Source of the DNA: Bombilactobacillus thymidiniphilus
GTDB taxonomy: Bacteria > Bacillota > Bacilli > Lactobacillales > Lactobacillaceae
Length of the DNA stretch: 64,000 nucleotides
Direction: 5' to 3'
Assembly (NCBI RefSeq): GCF_023380245.1
Contig: NZ_CP093365.1
Location: 1,054,001 to 1,118,000 of the forward strand
Part shown: positions 13,922-22,364 of the stretch, piece after piece
Layout: the number at the start of each line of letters is the position of its first letter
Numbering within the stretch: the first letter of the stretch is position 1
Notes under the pieces: model-generated
The model's input: the letters and a program-made list of their open reading frames with translations, nothing else
What the model was told of the DNA's origin: nothing
Databases searched by the model: none
Made by a program: the position numbers and the translations under genes

Positions 13922-14623
13922 GTGCAGGAAATGCCAATTTATGTACAAATACATAATACAATTAAGCAAGATATTGCTGCGGGTAAATGGAAAATCGGGC
14001 AGCGGATTCCATCTGAAAGAGAACTAGCTACTAGTTTTAAAGTTAGTCGGATGACTTTACGACAAGCAGTACAGACGTTAGTTGATGAAGGTATTTTACA
14101 AAGGAAGGTGGGATCAGGAACTTTTGTAGCGCGCCAAAAGGTTCAAGAAAAAATGTCGGGAACAACTAGTTTTACTGATATAATGTTAGCACAAGGTAAA
14201 AAGCCTTCTAGTAGAGTTGTTTCCTATCATATGGCTAAACCTACTGCTAGCGAACGTGATCATTTGCGGCTTGTGCAATTGGATCAAGTCTTGAGAATGG
14301 AGCGGATTCGTTTAGCTGATCAATTGCCTATTTGCTTTGAGATAACTACTGTACCAATTAAGATTGTAGAAAATTTGAGTCGTCAGGAAATTACCCAATC
14401 TTTTTACCATGCTTTGGAACAAAAAGGCTATGAATTAGGGCATGCACAACAAACAGTTTCTTCTATGCTATCTTCGGAAAAAGTATCTGATTTATTAAAT
14501 ATTAAACGAGGATCGGCAATTTTGCGACTGCGACAAATAACTTATTTAGCAAATGGACAGCCATTTGAATATGTTAGAACTCAGTATGTGGGTGAGCGTT
14601 TTGAATTTTATTTGGAAAGATGA
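13922..14623 (+). CDS. GntR family (HutC/UTRA type) transcriptional regulator
   Basis: A 233-residue DNA-binding regulator. The N-terminal winged helix (residues ~8-72) shows the family hallmark QRIPSERELATSFKVSRMTLRQAV followed by the wing GSGTFV. The C-terminal ~150 residues form a UTRA-type ligand domain (RLADQLPICFE, LRQITYLANGQPFEYVRTQY), which in relatives binds sugars, sugar phosphates or amino acids. The start is GTG at 13922, 6 bases after AGGAGGG. Its stop overlaps the start of the O-antigen-ligase-like gene by 4 bases, so the two are translationally coupled and it may control envelope glycan synthesis. The effector is unknown. Confidence 0.9.
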   Translation: MQEMPIYVQIHNTIKQDIAAGKWKIGQRIPSERELATSFKVSRMTLRQAVQTLVDEGILQRKVGSGTFVARQKVQEKMSGTTSFTDIMLAQGKKPSSRVVSYHMAKPTASERDHLRLVQLDQVLRMERIRLADQLPICFEITTVPIKIVENLSRQEITQSFYHALEQKGYELGHAQQTVSSMLSSEKVSDLLNIKRGSAILRLRQITYLANGQPFEYVRTQYVGERFEFYLER

Positions 14624-16044
14624 TGGATAATATTTTGAAGAAAAAGCAGCTACAAAATTTTGGTTTATTCTTAATATATTTTGTGATATTGCAACCCGTT
14701 TTGGATGTTATTACTGGTTGGCAAGTTAAATTAATGCCACACTTTGGTTTAACGATCGGTGTGTTGGTGCGCGCCATAGTATTATTAGCAGTTATTTGTT
14801 TTGTGGTTTTTGCAGCTAAAGAGAATAGTAATTGGTTAGATCGTTTGGTTCCTTGGTATTTAGTCACGTTATTAGTTTTTATTATTGTTAATTTAGTAGT
14901 TAGTAAGTTTAATAAACCTGTTTTTTCGCTGACTAATGAAGGCGTCAGTACTTTTAAAACGATAAATTATTTGTTAATTTTTTTAGGTATGTATTACGCA
15001 TTACGTAATTTAAAAATAGAAACTGTTAGAGTTTTAGTACCTAAAGTTATCTACTGGGCCGTTATGATAATTAATATAGTCATGATTGGGGCAACTTTAA
15101 CGCATAGTGGCTTTAATACTTATCCTCAGGGTAAAGTTGGTCAAAGTGGCTGGTTCAACGCTGGAAACGAATTAGGTGCTATATTAGCCATTTCTTTTCC
15201 GATAATATTATTATATGCGATTAATTATTCTTATAAACATGGTAGATATTGGCATTTTATTGGTGTTTTTTTAACAGTATCTTCTGTCGTGATGTTAGGA
15301 ACCAAAAGTTGTTTTTATGGTATGATTATTGGCTTGATTTTTGCTTTAGTTTATTTAGTTATTAAATGGTTTACTAAAACTAAAAATGGCAAAAGATCAC
15401 AAAATTCAGTCAATATTTTGTTGATTATGGTCACTTTTATCGGAATTGGGATGATTTATCCAAAATCGCCGGTGCACATGAATAGCGCAATTCAAGCGGA
15501 TATTATTAAGGATAATCAAGCCAATAAGAAAAAAATTATTCGTGATAAAAAAGAACATAAACATATGGATCATTATGAGAAATTTTTGATTCAAAACAAG
15601 GAATTGAGCAACCCATTAGTTGCCAAATTATTAAGTGGTCGTACTAACTATTTTCGGGTAACTGCTGAGCAATACACTAGAGCCCCTGTAGCACAAAAAT
15701 TGTTTGGGCTAGGTGTTGGTGGCAACTATAAAAATAGACCCCGAACAATTGAAATGGATTTATTTGATCTCTATTTCCAATTTGGTATTATAGGATCAAT
15801 CTTAACAATATTACCTTTAGTTGGGTTGATTTTATATCTGGCATTTTATTTTGTTCGTTATTTAACCAAGTATGTTATTCAAGACAACTTACTGTACTTT
15901 GTGGCTTTTGGTCTAGGACTTTTCATGTCAATTTTGTCTGGACATGTGCTGAACGCTCCTGGTGTAAGTATTTATTTCGGATTAGTAGCGGCGTATTTAG
16001 TGAATCAATTGGAATATTTTTCGCAAAATAAAAAAAGATACTAA
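14620..16044 (+). CDS. O-antigen ligase/polymerase-like polytopic membrane protein
   Basis: A 474-residue protein with about a dozen hydrophobic helices and one large extracytoplasmic loop near residues 290-350 (rich in K, D and N). This is the layout of the O-antigen ligase/Wzy family, which joins or polymerises lipid-linked glycans outside the membrane. The segment RTNYFRVTAEQY followed by LFGLGVGGNY in and after the loop matches the conserved R and G-x-G region of that family. ATGATG at 14620 overlaps the GntR stop. It is followed by a strong hairpin. The glycan handled is not known; in lactobacilli candidates are exopolysaccharide or wall polysaccharide. Confidence 0.78.
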   Translation: MMDNILKKKQLQNFGLFLIYFVILQPVLDVITGWQVKLMPHFGLTIGVLVRAIVLLAVICFVVFAAKENSNWLDRLVPWYLVTLLVFIIVNLVVSKFNKPVFSLTNEGVSTFKTINYLLIFLGMYYALRNLKIETVRVLVPKVIYWAVMIINIVMIGATLTHSGFNTYPQGKVGQSGWFNAGNELGAILAISFPIILLYAINYSYKHGRYWHFIGVFLTVSSVVMLGTKSCFYGMIIGLIFALVYLVIKWFTKTKNGKRSQNSVNILLIMVTFIGIGMIYPKSPVHMNSAIQADIIKDNQANKKKIIRDKKEHKHMDHYEKFLIQNKELSNPLVAKLLSGRTNYFRVTAEQYTRAPVAQKLFGLGVGGNYKNRPRTIEMDLFDLYFQFGIIGSILTILPLVGLILYLAFYFVRYLTKYVIQDNLLYFVAFGLGLFMSILSGHVLNAPGVSIYFGLVAAYLVNQLEYFSQNKKRY

Positions 16045-16045
16045 A

Positions 16046-16104
16046 AACAGTGCTCGATAATAGTTGGTTAGCCAGCTGATTATGCAGAGCACTGTTTGTT
16101 TAAT
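16046..16104 (+). terminator. Branched intrinsic terminator after the ligase-like gene
   Basis: Outer stem AACAGTGCTC (16046-16055) / GAGCACTGTT (16087-16096) followed by TGTTTAATT; an inner hairpin AGTTGG / CCAGCT sits in the loop. Confidence 0.75.
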
Positions 16105-16109
16105 TAGCA

Positions 16110-16156
16110 AGCAAAATAAAATCCGCTACACCTAAAATAGTCTTGGCGGATTTTAT
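16110..16156 (-). terminator. Intrinsic terminator after the WecG/TagA-type gene
   Basis: TAAAATCCGC (16117-16126) pairs with GCGGATTTTA (16146-16155). On the minus strand the second arm ends in TTTTATTTTG, just downstream of the glycosyltransferase stop. Confidence 0.7.
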
Positions 16157-16160
16157 AATA

Positions 16161-16877
16161 CTAATGTTGTTCTTTTTTTACTAGTTTAATGAACCGAGGT
16201 AAAACTTTGATGCGCTTCAACCTTGTAGGATGTGTAGCAAAGCGGTAGAACCATTCCAAATGAAGATCTTGGAAAATTTTTGGCGCGCGTTTGACTTTGC
16301 CTGATAAAACATCAAAACTGCCTCCGACACCAATCCATACAGCGTCGCTAATATTACGATTACGAGCGATAAATTCTTCTTGTTTGGGATAACCTAAAGC
16401 TACTGCTACGATGTTAGGTTGCTTTTCTTTAATATCAGCAACAATTGGCTGCTTATCAGTAAAATAACCATCATTGTAACCTACTAGCTGTAAATTAGTA
16501 TATTTTTGCTGAATATTTTGAACAGTTTGTTGAATAATTTCGGGCTTAGCACCTAAAAGATATATTTTCAGACTATGATTATTGGCAATTTCTAGTAAAC
16601 TAGTAAGTGTATCAAAACCAGTAATCCGCTCAGTCAATGGTTTGTTGAGCATTTGTGATGCTTTAACGATTCCAATGCCATCTGGGGTAATATAATCTGC
16701 CTGCTGAATTAATTGTTTGTAAGCGGGATTATCATGAGCATAAACGGCGATTTCTGGATTAGCAGTTACAATAAAAGTATTTAGTTTTTTTTGCAGGCGT
16801 TTAACTAATTCTTGATTGAACTTTTCCTGGGTAGTGTTGATAAAAGGTAAATCTAAGATTGTTATTTTTTGATTCAA
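16161..16877 (-). CDS. WecG/TagA/CpsF family glycosyltransferase
   Basis: Family GT26 enzyme that, in relatives, transfers N-acetylmannosamine or a related sugar from UDP to a lipid-linked GlcNAc (TagA in teichoic acid, WecG in other glycans). Family motifs in order: TANPEIAVYA, ITPDGIGIVKAS with the proposed catalytic aspartate, YLLGAKPEI, VALGYPKQEEFIARN and WIGVGGSFDVLSGKVKRAPK. The start is TTG at 16877: AAGGAG stands 8 bases upstream, whereas an earlier ATG at 16934 lacks a good SD. This gives 238 residues. UDP-ManNAc could come from the WecB epimerase at 43.7 kb. It is divergent from the GT4 gene. Confidence 0.92.
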   Translation of the reverse strand: MNQKITILDLPFINTTQEKFNQELVKRLQKKLNTFIVTANPEIAVYAHDNPAYKQLIQQADYITPDGIGIVKASQMLNKPLTERITGFDTLTSLLEIANNHSLKIYLLGAKPEIIQQTVQNIQQKYTNLQLVGYNDGYFTDKQPIVADIKEKQPNIVAVALGYPKQEEFIARNRNISDAVWIGVGGSFDVLSGKVKRAPKIFQDLHLEWFYRFATHPTRLKRIKVLPRFIKLVKKEQH

Positions 16878-16954
16878 TTTATCTACTCCTTGCTGAATTA
16901 CTTTAAGTGTACGATAACTGTAAAATTTTAACAATTTAATTGTGAGGGTAATTT

Positions 16955-18031
16955 ATGAAAACTTTACAAATTAATGCTGGTAATGAAACCGGCGGTGGAC
17001 GCACTGTAATTATTAATTTATTAGCGGCGTTGAATAAAGAAGAAAATCATAATTCGCAGTTGCTCGTTTTTGAAAAGGGACCAGTATCTGATTGGTCAAT
17101 GAAAAAAGGTCTGCCGACAACGATTATGAATCAAAGCAGTCAATTTGACTTGCGAGTAGTTCATCGGTTGAAGAAGTTTATCAATGATAACCAAATTGAT
17201 GTCGTTAACACCCATGGGCCACGAGCTAACTTTTTAATGAGCTTAATTCATAAAAAAGTCAAAGCTAAGTGGGTAATTACAGTTCATAGTGACCCTAATG
17301 TTGATTTTCCGGACACACTGAAGGGTAAAATTATGACTAAATTGAATGTGCGAGCTTTAAAGAAAGCTGATTTACTAACATTAGTGACACCTCGTTTTCA
17401 ACCCATTTTAGAAAAATTAGGAGTAGCAAGAGCTAAAATACATCCTATTTTTAATGCAATTGAATTTAGAAAACAAGCGCCGCAAACGACACGTCAACCA
17501 ATTTTTACGATGATCAATGTTGCTCGTTTAGTACCAGTGAAAAATCAACAATCTTTGATTCGTGCATTAGCAGATTTAGATTTTGATTATCGATTGCAAA
17601 TTATTGGTAATGGTGTTGATGAACCAAAACTGAAGAAATTAACTAAAAGGCTCAATTTAGAACCTAAAATTGATTTTGTGGGTTTTAAAGACGACACTAC
17701 ACCGTATTATGATAATGCTGATCTTTTTGTGTTACCGTCCACTTCAGAAGGTTTCTCAATGGTGCTTTTAGAATCGGCTAATCACGGCCTGCCAATGATT
17801 GTTACAGATACTGGATCCAATGCTTCAGTCATTGCTCCCAATACTGGCTGGGTTGTAGAGATTAATAATATTGAACAGTTGAAGAAGGCAATCTTAGCTG
17901 CTCATGAAAAATGGGAAAACGATCAATTAAGGCCGATGGGACAAGCTTTTTATCAATATTGCGCTAAGAATTTTTCTAGCACCCATTTAGCAAAGACGGT
18001 AACGAGTATTTACCAAGATATGCTAAAATGA
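16955..18031 (+). CDS. Family 4 (GT-B) glycosyltransferase
   Basis: A 358-residue cytosolic or membrane-associated retaining glycosyltransferase. The N-terminal acceptor domain begins with a G-rich loop ([14 protein letters not shown]); the C-terminal nucleotide-sugar domain carries [30 protein letters not shown] and the E-x7-E motif EGFSMVLLE near residue 267, as in GT4 enzymes. SD GAGGG precedes the ATG. It stands head-to-head with the WecG/TagA-type gene across about 77 bases, suggesting both serve one extracellular or wall glycan pathway. Donor and acceptor sugars cannot be told from sequence. Confidence 0.88.
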   Translation: MKTLQINAGNETGGGRTVIINLLAALNKEENHNSQLLVFEKGPVSDWSMKKGLPTTIMNQSSQFDLRVVHRLKKFINDNQIDVVNTHGPRANFLMSLIHKKVKAKWVITVHSDPNVDFPDTLKGKIMTKLNVRALKKADLLTLVTPRFQPILEKLGVARAKIHPIFNAIEFRKQAPQTTRQPIFTMINVARLVPVKNQQSLIRALADLDFDYRLQIIGNGVDEPKLKKLTKRLNLEPKIDFVGFKDDTTPYYDNADLFVLPSTSEGFSMVLLESANHGLPMIVTDTGSNASVIAPNTGWVVEINNIEQLKKAILAAHEKWENDQLRPMGQAFYQYCAKNFSSTHLAKTVTSIYQDMLK

Positions 18032-18059
18032 GTTCTATTTGGTAATGGGAGGTTTGAAA

Positions 18060-18878
18060 ATGCGAGCTTTGCAAAAAGAGATTATTGAATATGAAAAAGT
18101 GCAACCAACAATTGATCCACAGTTGGAAGTGAAACGCTCAATCGGATTCATGAAAGAATTTTTGAAAAAAAGTGGTTTAAAAACTTTAGTTTTGGGTATA
18201 TCTGGTGGGCAAGATTCCACTTTGGCTGGTAAATTAGCGCAAATGACTGTGGAACAATTACGTCAAGAAACAGGTCAAAAAAGTTATCAATTTGTAGCAG
18301 TACGGTTGCCGTATGGTCAACAAGCTGATGAAAGTGATGCTTTGCAATCAATCAATTGGATGAAACCTGATCAAGTTTATCGTGTTAACATTAAACCGGC
18401 AGTAGACGCTATGGTTGACAGCATTGCCGAAAATAATTTAGTTATTAATGATTTTAATAAGGGCAATATTAAAGCTAGACAACGCATGATTACGCAATAT
18501 GCGATCGCTGGTGAATTGCAAGGTTGTGTTGTGGGGACAGATCATTCTGCTGAAAATGTAACCGGTTTTTATACTAAATTTGGCGATGGTGCAGCTGACA
18601 TCACTCCTCTGTTCAGGTTAAATAAACGACAAGGTAAGCAATTACTAGAATTTTTGGGAGCACCTAGCATGTTGTATCGAAAAGTACCAACAGCTGACCT
18701 AGAAGAAGATCGTCCTGGATTAGCAGATGAAGTAGCTTTAGGTGTTACTTATCAGGAAATAGATGATTATTTAGAGGGTAAAGAAATTGCCGCTGATTCT
18801 GCGAAAAAGATTGAATCCTGGTACTTAAAAACAGCACATAAGCGACAATTGCCATATACAGTATTTGATAAATTTTAG
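18060..18878 (+). CDS. nadE: Ammonia-dependent NAD+ synthetase
   Basis: Makes NAD+ from nicotinic acid adenine dinucleotide, ATP and ammonia, the last step of the pathway. The 272-residue length fits the ammonia-dependent form with no glutaminase domain. The ATP pyrophosphatase loop GISGGQDST lies at residues 46-54, and [19 protein letters not shown] and KVPTADL are family-typical. An upstream in-frame ATG at 18039 has no ribosome site; ATG at 18060 follows GGGAGG at 18047-18052. It is 28 bases after the GT4 gene and 14 bases before a small hypothetical gene, probably in one transcript. Confidence 0.96.
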   Translation: MRALQKEIIEYEKVQPTIDPQLEVKRSIGFMKEFLKKSGLKTLVLGISGGQDSTLAGKLAQMTVEQLRQETGQKSYQFVAVRLPYGQQADESDALQSINWMKPDQVYRVNIKPAVDAMVDSIAENNLVINDFNKGNIKARQRMITQYAIAGELQGCVVGTDHSAENVTGFYTKFGDGAADITPLFRLNKRQGKQLLEFLGAPSMLYRKVPTADLEEDRPGLADEVALGVTYQEIDDYLEGKEIAADSAKKIESWYLKTAHKRQLPYTVFDKF

Positions 18879-18892
18879 TGAGGTAAAAACTT

Positions 18893-19324
18893 ATGAATAA
18901 AGCACAACAGCGTGCAATTAAATATGTAAATACGTTGAATGAGATTATTGAAACAACGCAACAAGTTCAAGAAAAATTAAATCCGGGCTATCAAGAAATT
19001 AAAGCTGCTTTGGAGCAAGAAAATTTGATCAATATGGATGCTAGCCACTATTTGCAAATTCAAAGTAGTTTTCAAATGGGAACTGATGAATATGCTGAGT
19101 TGACAAAAAAATTACAACAAACTAAAGCACCTGCTCGTATAATGGGTGTTAATATGCTTTTGGTTGATGCTTATAAAGATTATGTGGTAGCTTGTCAATC
19201 GATGGTTGACAGCATGCATGATGATCGGACGGTAGATCAAGAACAATTTTTGGCTGCAGAACAAGCACAAGATAAAGCTACAGATTTAATCAGTAAGCAT
19301 TTGCAAAAAATGAATCAAATGTAA
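18893..19324 (+). CDS. Hypothetical all-helical protein downstream of nadE
   Basis: A 143-residue soluble protein, rich in Gln, Lys and Glu and predicted almost wholly helical by eye, with no signal peptide or membrane segment. I do not recognise the family. It has a good SD (GAGG, 9-base spacing) and follows nadE by 14 bases, so it is probably co-expressed. There is no Cys or clear catalytic motif; the helical repeats suggest a protein-protein role, but no function can be assigned. The stop at 19322-19324 is followed by tRNA-Leu 47 bases later. Confidence 0.8.
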   Translation: MNKAQQRAIKYVNTLNEIIETTQQVQEKLNPGYQEIKAALEQENLINMDASHYLQIQSSFQMGTDEYAELTKKLQQTKAPARIMGVNMLLVDAYKDYVVACQSMVDSMHDDRTVDQEQFLAAEQAQDKATDLISKHLQKMNQM

Positions 19325-19371
19325 CTTGCAAATTTTGCTCATTCATATTATCATGAATGGGTGTTATTTTT

Positions 19372-19457
19372 GCGGGTATGGCGGAATTGGCAGACGCGCA
19401 AGACTAAGGATCTTGTGGAGAATTATCTCCGTGGAAGTTCGAGTCTTCTTACCCGCA
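19372..19457 (+). tRNA. tRNA-Leu (AAG)
   Basis: 86 bases with a long variable arm (class II). Acceptor GCGGGTA / TACCCGC with discriminator A; anticodon stem CAAGA / TCTTG and loop CTAAGGA give AAG, so A34 may be edited to inosine to read CTN codons more widely. Confidence 0.95.
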
Positions 19458-19535
19458 TTAGGTGGTCTTGTTATGAGGTTGCTTTTTTGTCGAGAATTAT
19501 TTCTTAAAAAAACATTAATTTTTTAAGAAGTGTGA

Positions 19536-19564
19536 TTGATTATATTTTTCGAACATGTTAAGAT
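19536..19564 (+). promoter_or_regulatory. Promoter of the cold-shock gene with a long 5' UTR
   Basis: TTGATT at 19536-19541 and TAAGAT at 19559-19564 with a 17-base spacer. The resulting leader to the ATG at 19666 is about 95 bases, long for this genome and in keeping with csp mRNAs, whose leaders are known to control cold expression. An AT-rich inverted repeat (TTCTTAAAAAA / TTTTTTAAGAAG, 19501-19530) lies just upstream. Confidence 0.5.
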
Positions 19565-19665
19565 AAGAACGTATTTTTGAATGGTTATGGTTCGATGGTT
19601 CATGTGTAACTACATCCATATAGACCACAATGAAATGCAAAAAGTGTTTTGAGGAGGATGTTCAC

Positions 19666-19866
19666 ATGGAACATGGAACAGTAAAATGGTTTAACGCTGA
19701 AAAGGGTTATGGTTTTATCACTCGCGAAGATGGTAGTGATGTATTTGTACATTTCTCAGCTATCAACGGTGAAGGTTATAAGACTCTTGAAGAAGGTCAA
19801 GCAGTATCTTTTGATATTGAAGAAAGTGACCGTGGACCTCAAGCTGTCAACGTTAACAAAGACTAA
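19666..19866 (+). CDS. Cold-shock protein (CspA family)
   Basis: A 66-residue single-domain OB-fold RNA chaperone. RNP1 (KGYGFI, residues 13-18) and RNP2 (VFVHFSAI, from residue 26) are intact, as is the N-terminal [11 protein letters not shown]. The true start is ATG at 19666, 9 bases after GAGGAGG; a longer in-frame reading from 19630 has no ribosome site. It binds single-stranded RNA and DNA and keeps mRNA unfolded at low temperature. Transcribed alone, with a long leader and its own terminator. Confidence 0.97.
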   Translation: MEHGTVKWFNAEKGYGFITREDGSDVFVHFSAINGEGYKTLEEGQAVSFDIEESDRGPQAVNVNKD

Positions 19867-19884
19867 TTCCATCAGTTTTAGTTT

Positions 19885-19911
19885 GAACCAGCCATTTGGC
19901 TGGTTTTTTTG
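19885..19911 (+). terminator. Intrinsic terminator of the cold-shock gene
   Basis: Perfect AACCAGCC / GGCTGGTT stem with an ATTT loop and a run of T. Confidence 0.93.
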
Positions 19912-19968
19912 TACATAATTTGCGTACTTAAAAAGGGGATATCCGGAAGTCGGATAAGGGTTAATAAT

Positions 19969-20601
19969 TTGGCAAAAAGGTTACGTTTTAAAAAATTCAA
20001 AAAAAATCCTGGTCGTTCATTACTGACTGTTGGTGCCTGCACAGTCGTGCTCGTGGTTTTATTGACAATAGTCAGTTTGTTACGTCCAACAGCTGATCAC
20101 CAAACTAAATCTGTGACTGTTACTAATCAATATAATCAAAAAAATGAGTTCATTAAACAAATTGCACCAGCAGCAATGAAGTATGGCAATCAGTATGGTG
20201 TTTTTCCTAGTATTACGATTGCACAAGCTATTTTGGAAAGTGACTGGGGAAAAAGTCAGTTAGCTGCCGATTATCATAACTTATTTGGGGTAAAATCTGA
20301 TGGCGGAGATCAGTACGTGTCTTTGCAAACTAAAGAATATGTTAATGGTGATTGGCAAACAGTGTCAGCTCAATTTCAAATATATAATAGTTTTGATGCT
20401 TCTATTGCTGACCATGATAAATTACTGGCTTACGGAACTAGTTGGAATACACATCAATATAAGCATGTGCTAGCATCAAGCAATTATGTTGAAGCTGCTC
20501 AAAATCTGCAAGTAGATGGCTATGCGACAGACCCTGACTATACTGATAAGATCATTAGTTTAATTGAAAAATACAATTTATATCAATATGATACCAAGTA
20601 A
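19969..20601 (+). CDS. Membrane-anchored endo-beta-N-acetylglucosaminidase (GH73)
   Basis: A peptidoglycan hydrolase of the LytG/AcmA type. The N-terminus is basic (KRLRFKKFKKNPGR), followed by one transmembrane helix (residues ~19-38), so the enzyme faces the wall but stays anchored or is slowly released. The GH73 domain follows, with the likely catalytic glutamate E90 in ITIAQAILESDWGKS and the conserved YHNLFGVKS and YNSFDASIADH. There are no LysM or other wall-binding repeats. The start is TTG at 19969, 8 bases after AAGGG; the upstream ATG at 19909 overlaps the terminator T-run of the cold-shock gene and is unlikely. It probably works in cell separation. Confidence 0.88.
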   Translation: MAKRLRFKKFKKNPGRSLLTVGACTVVLVVLLTIVSLLRPTADHQTKSVTVTNQYNQKNEFIKQIAPAAMKYGNQYGVFPSITIAQAILESDWGKSQLAADYHNLFGVKSDGGDQYVSLQTKEYVNGDWQTVSAQFQIYNSFDASIADHDKLLAYGTSWNTHQYKHVLASSNYVEAAQNLQVDGYATDPDYTDKIISLIEKYNLYQYDTK

Positions 20602-20652
20602 TCATTAATTGCCGTATCATGATTGCTAAATAATAGTCTGGAGGAGATAGCT

Positions 20653-21228
20653 GTGAAAGAATTAGAAGATAAGATTCTGGAAAAGGGGCAGGTATTAAAT
20701 CATGATGTTTTGAAAGTTGATAGCTTCTTGAATCATCAGGTTGACTCGCAACTTATGTATAAAATAGGTCAAAATTTCTATGAATATTTTAAAGCTCAAC
20801 CGATTACTAAGATTTTAACAGTAGAATCTTCAGGCATAGCACCAGCAGTAATGACTGGATTGTTTTTTCAGGTGCCAGTTGTTTTTGCCCGCAAGCATCG
20901 TTCAGTGACGATGAATAGTGATATATTTGTGGCGGATGTTTATTCTTTTACTAAAAAAGTTAATAATAAAATTAGTATTTCTAAAAATTTTTTACAATCA
21001 AGTGATAATGTCTTGATCGTTGATGATTTTTTAGCTAATGGACAGGCAATTGCTGGGCTCACGGATATCATTAACCAGGCAGAAGCTACTTTATATGGAA
21101 TTGGCATTGTTATTGAAAAGACTTTTCAAAAAGGTCGCCAAATGGTTGAGCAACAGCAAATACCAATTAAATCTTTAGCACGGATTGCAGGTTTTCAAAA
21201 TGGTCAAGTTATTTTTGCTGAAGAGTGA
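20653..21228 (+). CDS. xpt: Xanthine phosphoribosyltransferase
   Basis: Salvages xanthine with PRPP to give XMP. The 191-residue protein follows Bacillus Xpt closely: VLKVDSFLNHQ, VESSGIAPAVMTG, VVFARKHRS and the PRPP-binding motif VLIVDDFLANGQA at residues 120-132, then GIGIVIEKTFQKGR. The start is GTG at 20653 after GGAGGAG at 20640-20646; the upstream ATG at 20623 has no ribosome site. In Bacillus xpt is controlled by a guanine riboswitch; only 51 bases separate this gene from the one before, and no such riboswitch is seen. The stop overlaps the upstream region of the purK-like gene, so the two are coupled. Confidence 0.95.
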   Translation: MKELEDKILEKGQVLNHDVLKVDSFLNHQVDSQLMYKIGQNFYEYFKAQPITKILTVESSGIAPAVMTGLFFQVPVVFARKHRSVTMNSDIFVADVYSFTKKVNNKISISKNFLQSSDNVLIVDDFLANGQAIAGLTDIINQAEATLYGIGIVIEKTFQKGRQMVEQQQIPIKSLARIAGFQNGQVIFAEE

Positions 21229-21236
21229 GGAAAAAG

Positions 21237-22349
21237 ATGAATTTTCTAGGACCGAATAGTACAGTTGGAATTATCACAGGTGATAAGCAGCCTCTGAGGC
21301 TTGCACAAAAAGCTAATGAAATGGGATTTAAAGTTGTTGTGCTAACTCAACAACTTGCTATGTGGAAATTTGTTGATTGTCAAGTGATTGTTGGTGATTC
21401 ACAAAATAGAGTCGATTTGCAAAAATTATTAGACGTTAGTGATGTAGTTTTGTATGGAGAAGGTAACGTTCAACTAGCGGATCTACAGACTTTGACCGCT
21501 GCGTCTAAGTTGGTGCAGGACACGGAAATCTTAGATTTGGTGCAAGATGCGTATTTGGAAAAATGCTTTTTTAACGATAATAATATTAATATACCGCCAT
21601 TTACGACTGTTGTAGATCAAAATGATTTGCAACAAACTGTACAAGAAATTGGTTTTCCTTGCGTCTTAAAGCCAATTCAGCGTAGTTTAAATCATTCCTT
21701 TCACAAAATCTTTACTAATCAAGAAGAAATTGATAACTATCGATTGCCGATGCAAACTTTTATTTTGGAATCTTTAGTAGATATTGAACAAGAGTTATTT
21801 GTTATGGTCGGTAAAGACCAATCTAAGCAAATTCAATTATATCCAATTATTAAAGTTAATCAGACGGATGGCCTACAAACAGCTTTTGTCAATCTAAAAG
21901 ACAACGATGTTATCGCTAAAGAGGTCCAAGATATTGCACAAACCATTGCTACTGCGATCACTTATCAAGGCTTGTTAGCTGTTAAATTGTGTGTTACAAA
22001 GACTGGCATGCTTTATGTCGAACGAATTTATCCGGGGACGATTTTTGCTGCAGATATTTATCGCGAAGTAATGAATTTTTCACAAGAAGAGCTATTGTTG
22101 CGCAGTGTTTGTCAATGGCCGATGCCCTTAGGGCAACCTAGAATTAGTGGCTGCAACTTAATGGTTACACATGACAATTTAGACCAAATTATTAAGTTGG
22201 TTCAAGAACATCCTCAATGGAAAGTAACTTTTAATAATAATTATCAACAAGATGTCGGTTCCAATCACGTAGGCGTTCTAACGATAACGGCTGATAGTGA
22301 ACAAAAATTACGCAGAATGGTAAATGCCACTAATTTATGGAAATTATAA
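21237..22349 (+). CDS. PurK-like ATP-grasp protein (divergent)
   Basis: About 370 residues with the three-domain outline of N5-carboxyaminoimidazole ribonucleotide synthase, which in full purine synthesis carboxylates AIR. The N-terminal fold is visible (TVGIITGDKQPLRLAQKANEMGFKVVVL) but the usual G-G-G-Q-L-G loop reads T-G-D-K-Q-P. The ATP-grasp part has FPCVLKPI and FILESLVDIEQELFVMV. Near the C-terminus the usual P-R-P-H-N-S-G-H substrate motif is replaced by IYPGTIFAADI. ATG 21237 with GAGG 6 bases upstream is preferred to GTG 21225. It lies between xpt and purB, and no other de novo purine gene is in the window. It may have lost or changed the PurK activity. Confidence 0.75.
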   Translation: MNFLGPNSTVGIITGDKQPLRLAQKANEMGFKVVVLTQQLAMWKFVDCQVIVGDSQNRVDLQKLLDVSDVVLYGEGNVQLADLQTLTAASKLVQDTEILDLVQDAYLEKCFFNDNNINIPPFTTVVDQNDLQQTVQEIGFPCVLKPIQRSLNHSFHKIFTNQEEIDNYRLPMQTFILESLVDIEQELFVMVGKDQSKQIQLYPIIKVNQTDGLQTAFVNLKDNDVIAKEVQDIAQTIATAITYQGLLAVKLCVTKTGMLYVERIYPGTIFAADIYREVMNFSQEELLLRSVCQWPMPLGQPRISGCNLMVTHDNLDQIIKLVQEHPQWKVTFNNNYQQDVGSNHVGVLTITADSEQKLRRMVNATNLWKL

Positions 22350-22364
22350 GAGGTATAAAATTTG

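Noticed and set aside
20602-20652. Guanine riboswitch before xpt
   Set aside because: Only 51 bases of intergenic sequence are available, and the conserved purine-riboswitch loops are not visible.
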